This document shows positions 58,760-64,000 of a DNA stretch of 64,000 nucleotides, in pieces. Source of the DNA: Fagopyrum homotropicum (lineage: Eukaryota; Streptophyta; Magnoliopsida; Caryophyllales; Polygonaceae). The stretch's first letter is position 1. Each line of letters begins with the position of its first letter. Under the pieces are notes generated by a model. The model ran no database searches. It was not told where the DNA came from and saw only the letters and a list, made by a program, of their open reading frames with translations. The stretch lies in assembly GCA_033239125.1 (NCBI GenBank), contig BSWB01000002.1, positions 86,362,560 through 86,426,559 of the forward strand, written 5' to 3'. Made by a program: the position numbers and the translations under genes.

Positions 58760-61700
58760 ATGCGAAGATCTCGTGGCAAGGATTTAGCTCCATTCGATCC
58801 CAAACCGGAGAAAACCCTTAGATCTAGATCAAAGAGCATTCGAAAAGAGAAGGAGATGGCCGGTAGAAACCTCCAAGCTGAGTTGGATGAAGCCTTAGAG
58901 CAAATTAGGATAAGGGATGAAGCTTTGGAGAATGAAAGGAGACTTGCCAATGAGAGGCAAGAAGCAACTAGGAGGGAGATTGAGGAAATTAGACAAGCTC
59001 TTGTGCAAAGAGAGCTTAACCGTCAACCTCCTCCACCTCCACCACAGCCGCAGCCGGCGGTCAACATTAGGGTTGTGCCCATTGCTATGGATGAGCCACA
59101 AACGTTGGGGCAACGTATGGATCCGGCACAAAGAGCACACCATCCGGGTGTGAACTTAGGAGATCCCGCAGCCCATGATTACGAGCTCCACCCTCAAGTT
59201 CTACAAATGATCCGGCATAATCAATTCAGAGGGATGGAAGGAGAGTCTCCTCATCAACACTTGATGAATTATGAGATCTTGATGGAGACTCTTAGACCGC
59301 CAAGATTGGAGAGCAACAACCATAAGCTAAGGGCTTTCTCCTTCTCTCTTAAGGATAAAGCCTTGGCTTGGTATCAATCTATTCCACAAGGGCGAGTTGG
59401 TACTTGGGAGGAGATGACAACCGAGTTTTTGACTAAGTTCTTCCCACCTTCCAAGACTACCAAGTTAAGAGGGAAGATCAATGCCTTCGTGATGAAGGAT
59501 AGAGAGAGTCTATTCAAGTCTTGGGAGAGGTTCAAAGATCTTCTCCTTGATTTTCCACACCATGTCATACCAAAAATTGAGCTATTGGAGATCTACTTCA
59601 TAGGACTTGATGAAGATAGCCAATTCAAGCTCCAATCTCTTTCCGGTGGGACATTTATGGAGAAGCATGTAGATGAAGCTTGGGAGTTTGTGGAGAAGCA
59701 AGCTCTAGTGATTGAGAAATACTCCCATAGGAAGAGTGAAGGAAGAAAGGCGGGAGCATATGAGGTGAGTGAAGTCACCATGAGCAATTTCAAGCTTGAC
59801 GCCATCAACAACGAGTTGAAGTCCTTGAGGGAGTTGTGTGCTACAACTTTGAAGAACCAAGCAACTCCTCAAGTGCTTCCACAAGCCAATTTGTCTTCTA
59901 AGGAGGAGGATGTGAATTATATGGGAAGGGGCAACTTCAACAATTACCAAGGCCCAAGGAGTTTCAACAACAACCGGCAATTCAACAATTACAGGCCCAA
60001 CCACAACCATCCCGGATTTTCTTACTCTAACACGGATGGAGCCTTGAACCCTTCCTCCTCCACAAGCACAACTCCACCATCAAGAGCTTCACAAGAACCT
60101 CCACCCGGATTTACTCAACCCCCAAAGGATAGAACCGAAATAATGTTTGAGCAATTGCTTGGAAGGTTGAGTGGTCTTGAGAGCACGGTGACTTCAATTT
60201 CTAAGGCTCAAAAGGTTTTGGAAGCACAAGTGTTCCAAAAGGCGGGTGAAACCCATAGAGACCCGGGAAAGCTTCCCGGAAGAACCGAAGACAACCCAAG
60301 AGGCCAAGTGTTGGCTATTACAACAAGGAGTGGGTTGAGTATGAAAGATCCTTTGCCCAAGGACAATGCTAAGGGAAAGCAAGTAGTGGTAGAAGAGGGA
60401 AAGTTGCAAGAAGATGGAGGCAAGAGCAAGGATGTAGAGCCAACCTATGTGGCACCGCCTCCATACAAGCCACCACTACCGTTCCGACAATCAAGAGCAA
60501 GAGCTCGTTTGGACAATCACTTTGGTAAGTTCCTTGAACTAATGTCCAAATTACATATTAACATTCCGTTCATGGATGCCATTTTAGGAATGCCGGCATA
60601 TGGCAAGTTTTTGAAAGAAATACTCTCCAACAAAAGGAAGTTGGAGGAGTATGGGGAGATAAGAATGACCAAGAGATCCTCGGAATTGATCCAAACAATA
60701 AAGGAGGAGATGCCTCCCAAGCTAAGAGATCCGGGCTCTTTTTGTGTCCCAATTGGAGTGGGAGATGTGAAGTACGAGGCCCTTTGTGATCTTGGAGCGA
60801 GTGTAAGCATCATACCGCTTGCACTTTGCAACAAGGTTGGGCTAGGAGAGCCGAAACCGGTCAAGATGACCCTCTATATGGCGGATCGTTCTATCACTCA
60901 TCCGGTTCGGATCTTAGAGGACATTCCGGTGCAACTAGGAGGATTCTATGTGCCAATTGATTTTGTAGTCTTGGACATTCCGGCGGACTATCCGGTTCCC
61001 ATCATCTTGGGAAGGCCTTTCCTAGCCACCTCCGGATGCCTAGTGGATTGCAAGAATGGAACTCTCTCCTTCAACATTGGAGAGGAGAACATCAAATTCA
61101 AATTGTCCACAATGATGAAAGGGTCGACCCTTGATGAGGATGTCTTCAACATAGTCGAGCAAGAAGAATCTAGGGAAGTTGTGAGCTCGATCTTGATCAA
61201 GGATCCCTTGGAGAAGGTTCTTACCTTAAGTATGATGGAGGAATGTGTTGAGGAGGCTTGCAATGAAGAGATCAAGGCCTTGGAAGCATTGGAAGAGGAG
61301 CCAAGAGTTGGATTTAAAGGCCACGAAGAGGTGTTGAACAGCTGCAAGTTCCACGGTCGAGATTTATGTTCCACGGCCGTCAAACTTTCTGGACAACTCC
61401 GGGAAGCAAGCTTAGCAAGAACCACGGCCGTGGAAGTTGAGCAAACCGTGGTTCCAGCCGTGGTTTTCCTTGGACCAGTCCTTGATGATGGTCAAGCTTT
61501 TAGGAGCCATGAGGAGTCTTCATTTGCAATGGATTCATCTCATCCAACCTTGTTTGGGTCGTCTACACTCGACAAAGCTCCTCCTAAACTTGAACTCAAA
61601 CCCCTCCCTTCTCATTTAAAGTATGCTTTCCTTGGTGTTGATTCTACATATCCGGTAATTGTGAATGCATGCTTGAGTGATGATGAACTTGCTAAGTTGT

Positions 61701-64000
61701 TGCATGAACTAAGATTGCATAGGAAAGCCATTGGCTATGCTATTGATGATTTGGTTGGCATTAAGCCGTCTTTGTGCATGCATAAGATAATGATGGAAGA
61801 TAACAACAAACCCTCTATCGAACATCAAAGAAGATTGAATCCTATAATGAAAGAGGTAGTCAAAAAGGAAATCATTAAGTTGCTAGATGCGGGAATTATC
61901 TACCCTATCTCGGATAGTAAGTGGGTTAGTCCCGTTCATGTAGTTCCTAAGAAAGGTGGGATGACCGTAGTAACTAATGAGAACAATGAACTAATCCCGA
62001 CTAGAACGGTTACGGGGTGGAGGATGTGCATTGATTATAGGAAATTGAACATGGCCTCTAGGAAAGATCACTTCCCTCTCCCCTTCATTGACCAAATGCT
62101 AGAAAGGTTAGCTCAACACTCTCATTTTTGCTATCTAGATGGCTATAGTGGATTCTTCCAAATCCCTATCCACCCCGATGACCAAGAGAAAACAACCTTT
62201 ACATGTCCATGGGGTACTTTTGCATATAGGAGAATGCCATTTGGGTTGTGTAATGCACCCGCCACCTTCCAAAGGTGTATGATGGCTATCTTTTCGGAAT
62301 ACATAGAAAATATCATGGAAGTGTTTATGGATGATTTCTCTGTTTATGGTTCTTCCTTTGATAATTGCTTGGCTAACTTGTCATTAGTATTGCAAAGATG
62401 TGAGGAGACAAATCTTGTCTTGAATTGGGAAAAATGCCACTTCATGGTAAGTGAAGGCATTGTGTTAGGACACTTGGTGTCTAACCGTGGCATTGAGGTT
62501 GATAGGGCCAAAATTGAAACGATAGAGAAGTTGCCACCACCTACCTCGGTGAAAGGGGTAAGGAGTTTCTTAGGGCATGCCGGTTTTTACCGGAGGTTTA
62601 TTCAAGATTTCTCTAAAATTTCTAAGCCTCTCACTAACCTACTAATGAAGGATGTTGATTTTGTTTTTTCCAAAGATTGTCTAGAGGCTTTTTGTAGGTT
62701 GAAGAACGCCTTGATCTCCGCACCTATCATGCAACCTCCGGATTGGAGTTTACCATTTGAGATCATGTGTGATGCAAGCGATGTGGCCGTTGGGGCTGTT
62801 TTGGGGCAAAGGAAAGATGGGCGTACTCATGCTATTTATTATTCTAGCAAGACGCTAGATGATGCCCAACTCAATTATGCTACCACCGAGAAAGAGTTGT
62901 TAGCGGTGGTGTATGCATTTGAGAAGTTCCGCTCATACCTTGTTGGAGCGAAGGTCATAGTTTATACGGATCATGTTGCGATCCGTTATCTACTTACAAA
63001 GAAGGATGCCAAACCAAGGTTGATTCGGTGGATCCTTCTTCTACAAGAATTTGATTTGGAGATCCGGGACAAGAAGGGATCCGAGAACTCGGTGGCGGAT
63101 CACCTTAGTAGACTCCCACCATTAGAACTTGGAAGAGATGACATTCCAATTGATGACTCATTCCGAGATGAGCAATTGCAAATGGTGGAGGAATGCTTGT
63201 TCCAAGTGTCTAGAGGAAATGAGCCATGGTATGCTGACATTGTGAACTACTTAGTGTGTGAGGAAGTGCCTCCCGGATTGACATATGCACAAAGAAAGAA
63301 GTTCTTCAACGATGTGAGGCATTACTATTGGAGTGAGCCACTCTTGTTCAAGAGAGGCCCGGATGGAATGTTTAGGAGATGCATACCGGAAGATGAAGTA
63401 GAGAGTGTGATCCGGCATTGTCACTCCTTACCATGTGGAGGCCATGCTAGCTCACACAAAACGTGTGCGAAGGTATTGCAATCCGGTTTTTATTGGCCTA
63501 ACTTGTTTAAAGATGTGCAAGGTTTTGTAGCGGCATGTGATGCTTGCCAAAGGACGGGCAACATCTCAAGAAGGAATGAGATGCCCTTGAACAACATCCA
63601 AGAAGTCGAAATATTTGATGTGTGGGGTGTGGATTTCATGGGACCATTCCCTTCTTCGTGTGGCAATCTCTTCATCCTATTGGCGGTAGACTATGTGTCA
63701 AGATGGGTGGAGGTAATCGCCTCTCCTACAAATGATGCCAAGGTGGTGGTGCGGTTCTTCAACCGGGTGATCTTCCCTAGGTTTGGAACACCAAGGGTGA
63801 TCATTAGTGATGGAGGAAAGCACTTCACGAATAGGAACTTTGGAGCGCTTTTGGCTAAGTATGGGGTGACTCATAAGGTGGCGACACCTTACCATCCCCA
63901 AACTAGTGGCCAAGTGGAGATCTCCAACCGGGAAATCAAGGCCATTCTTGAGAAGACGGTCTCTAGGACGAGAAAATATTGGGCTATGAGGCTCAATGAT
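58760..64000 (+). CDS. gag-pol: G gag-pol polyprotein, 1747 codons, open at the window edge
   Basis: The frame starts at ATG 58760 (MRRSRGKDLAPFD), the first ATG in this frame after the PBS; I see no stop to the edge. Domains by residue: N-terminal coiled coil about 35-85; gag core about 150-300 (FRGMEGESPHQHLMNYEIL, LAWYQSIPQGRVGTWEEM, LFKSWERFKDLLLDFPHH); an Asn/Pro-rich stretch with no CCHC knuckle (about 395-450); a second coiled coil about 460-495. Protease has CDLGASVSIIP, with the active-site Asp near 677. RT has GWRMCIDYRKLN (about 1087) and FMDDFSVYG (about 1188). RNase H has MCDASDVAVGAVLG (about 1335), and TDHVAIRYL follows. The integrase zinc region (HCHSL to CDACQR) is at about 1552-1595; the core has VWGVDFMG (about 1625), ISDGGKHF (about 1682) and SGQVEIS (about 1716). 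Expected residues are all present, so the copy may be intact. Confidence 0.92.
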   Translation, partial: MRRSRGKDLAPFDPKPEKTLRSRSKSIRKEKEMAGRNLQAELDEALEQIRIRDEALENERRLANERQEATRREIEEIRQALVQRELNRQPPPPPPQPQPAVNIRVVPIAMDEPQTLGQRMDPAQRAHHPGVNLGDPAAHDYELHPQVLQMIRHNQFRGMEGESPHQHLMNYEILMETLRPPRLESNNHKLRAFSFSLKDKALAWYQSIPQGRVGTWEEMTTEFLTKFFPPSKTTKLRGKINAFVMKDRESLFKSWERFKDLLLDFPHHVIPKIELLEIYFIGLDEDSQFKLQSLSGGTFMEKHVDEAWEFVEKQALVIEKYSHRKSEGRKAGAYEVSEVTMSNFKLDAINNELKSLRELCATTLKNQATPQVLPQANLSSKEEDVNYMGRGNFNNYQGPRSFNNNRQFNNYRPNHNHPGFSYSNTDGALNPSSSTSTTPPSRASQEPPPGFTQPPKDRTEIMFEQLLGRLSGLESTVTSISKAQKVLEAQVFQKAGETHRDPGKLPGRTEDNPRGQVLAITTRSGLSMKDPLPKDNAKGKQVVVEEGKLQEDGGKSKDVEPTYVAPPPYKPPLPFRQSRARARLDNHFGKFLELMSKLHINIPFMDAILGMPAYGKFLKEILSNKRKLEEYGEIRMTKRSSELIQTIKEEMPPKLRDPGSFCVPIGVGDVKYEALCDLGASVSIIPLALCNKVGLGEPKPVKMTLYMADRSITHPVRILEDIPVQLGGFYVPIDFVVLDIPADYPVPIILGRPFLATSGCLVDCKNGTLSFNIGEENIKFKLSTMMKGSTLDEDVFNIVEQEESREVVSSILIKDPLEKVLTLSMMEECVEEACNEEIKALEALEEEPRVGFKGHEEVLNSCKFHGRDLCSTAVKLSGQLREASLARTTAVEVEQTVVPAVVFLGPVLDDGQAFRSHEESSFAMDSSHPTLFGSSTLDKAPPKLELKPLPSHLKYAFLGVDSTYPVIVNACLSDDELAKLLHELRLHRKAIGYAIDDLVGIKPSLCMHKIMMEDNNKPSIEHQRRLNPIMKEVVKKEIIKLLDAGIIYPISDSKWVSPVHVVPKKGGMTVVTNENNELIPTRTVTGWRMCIDYRKLNMASRKDHFPLPFIDQMLERLAQHSHFCYLDGYSGFFQIPIHPDDQEKTTFTCPWGTFAYRRMPFGLCNAPATFQRCMMAIFSEYIENIMEVFMDDFSVYGSSFDNCLANLSLVLQRCEETNLVLNWEKCHFMVSEGIVLGHLVSNRGIEVDRAKIETIEKLPPPTSVKGVRSFLGHAGFYRRFIQDFSKISKPLTNLLMKDVDFVFSKDCLEAFCRLKNALISAPIMQPPDWSLPFEIMCDASDVAVGAVLGQRKDGRTHAIYYSSKTLDDAQLNYATTEKELLAVVYAFEKFRSYLVGAKVIVYTDHVAIRYLLTKKDAKPRLIRWILLLQEFDLEIRDKKGSENSVADHLSRLPPLELGRDDIPIDDSFRDEQLQMVEECLFQVSRGNEPWYADIVNYLVCEEVPPGLTYAQRKKFFNDVRHYYWSEPLLFKRGPDGMFRRCIPEDEVESVIRHCHSLPCGGHASSHKTCAKVLQSGFYWPNLFKDVQGFVAACDACQRTGNISRRNEMPLNNIQEVEIFDVWGVDFMGPFPSSCGNLFILLAVDYVSRWVEVIASPTNDAKVVVRFFNRVIFPRFGTPRVIISDGGKHFTNRNFGALLAKYGVTHKVATPYHPQTSGQVEISNREIKAILEKTVSRTRKYWAMRLND
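61346..61468. repeat. Palindromic cassettes inside the G gag-pol frame
   Basis: Two neighbouring cassettes lie in the protease-RT linker. The first (61346-61392) has TTCCACGGT and a half-decayed TTCCACGGCCGTCAA (core 61374-61379). The second (61419-61468) has AACCACGGCCGTGGAA (core 61425-61430), then inverted CCGTGGTT and CCGTGGTTTTCC. They are translated in frame, for example as RTTAVEVEQTVVPAVV, a segment that looks unlike the acidic sequence around it. Confidence 0.88.

Larger units (their letters stand above)
56792..64000 (+). mobile_element. Athila-type element G, 5' part (LTR plus gag-pol)
   Basis: A complete 5' LTR, an Athila-type PBS and an uninterrupted gag-pol frame running off the right edge. 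It is inserted in C5 after CACTAC; the expected 5-bp duplication would be ACTAC (56787-56791), but the other end is outside the window. Its RT (GWRMCIDYRKLN, FMDDFSVYG) and integrase belong to the Athila lineage, not to the CRM-like families around it. It is the only possibly autonomous partner for D in this window. Confidence 0.9.

Overview
The window is plant nuclear heterochromatin built almost entirely from nested and fused LTR retrotransposons of the Ty3/gypsy superfamily. I see no host gene, rRNA, tRNA gene or CRISPR array. The evidence for a flowering plant (probably a eudicot, species not identifiable by eye) is: primer-binding sites matching plant initiator-tRNA-Met (TGGTATCAGAGC) or the Athila type (TGGCGCCGTTGCCGGGGA); plant Ty3/gypsy reverse transcriptase and integrase motifs; and 5-bp target-site duplications. 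I named the families locally. A, B, C, E and F/F2 are chromovirus-like, best matching the CRM lineage: they share the RT/IN signature, and the pol C-terminus runs through an in-frame polypurine tract into the 3' LTR. D and G are Athila-like. A Tekay/Del-like family is present as one long LTR and an older integrase relic.

Layout. 1-1990: family A copy A1 (minus), cut by the window edge. 1994-6473: 5'-truncated family B element (plus) with an intact RT-to-C-terminus frame, interrupted by a solo LTR of A (2202-3170, TSD GCTAC). 6474-6931: decayed integrase relic. 6932-10138: 3' half of a C element (C1, minus). 10139-25255: A element A2 (minus), carrying a complete non-autonomous Athila-like element D (10855-17513, TSD CTCCC) and a 3.09-kb Tekay-like LTR (19084-22173, TSD GTCTT). 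25258-39553: A element A3 (plus), head-to-head with A2, carrying the complete element E (27839-35289, minus, TSD ATAAT). 39554-40912: C fragment C4. 40913-46058: non-autonomous element F (minus) with an acidic 13-residue repeat protein. 46059-48996: pieces of F, F2, B and C. 48792-55812: C element C6 (plus), multiply broken. 55813-56791: C fragment C5. 56792-64000: 5' LTR and a 1747-codon open gag-pol of the autonomous-looking Athila-type element G, running off the window.

How the parts relate. The nesting gives a relative order: D and the Tekay LTR are younger than A2, E is younger than A3, the solo A LTR is younger than B, F is younger than C4, and G is younger than C5. D looks like a deletion derivative of a G-type element: it has the same PBS type and LTR architecture, gag pieces in permuted order and an integrase-like scrap.

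The most striking signal is a four-half-site palindromic cassette. It sits at nearly the same two LTR positions in D and G, and again internally, with a shared CGGCCG core. Its flanking letters differ between the two families but agree among all copies within each element (AAATCGGCCGATTT in D, CCACGGCCGTGG in G).
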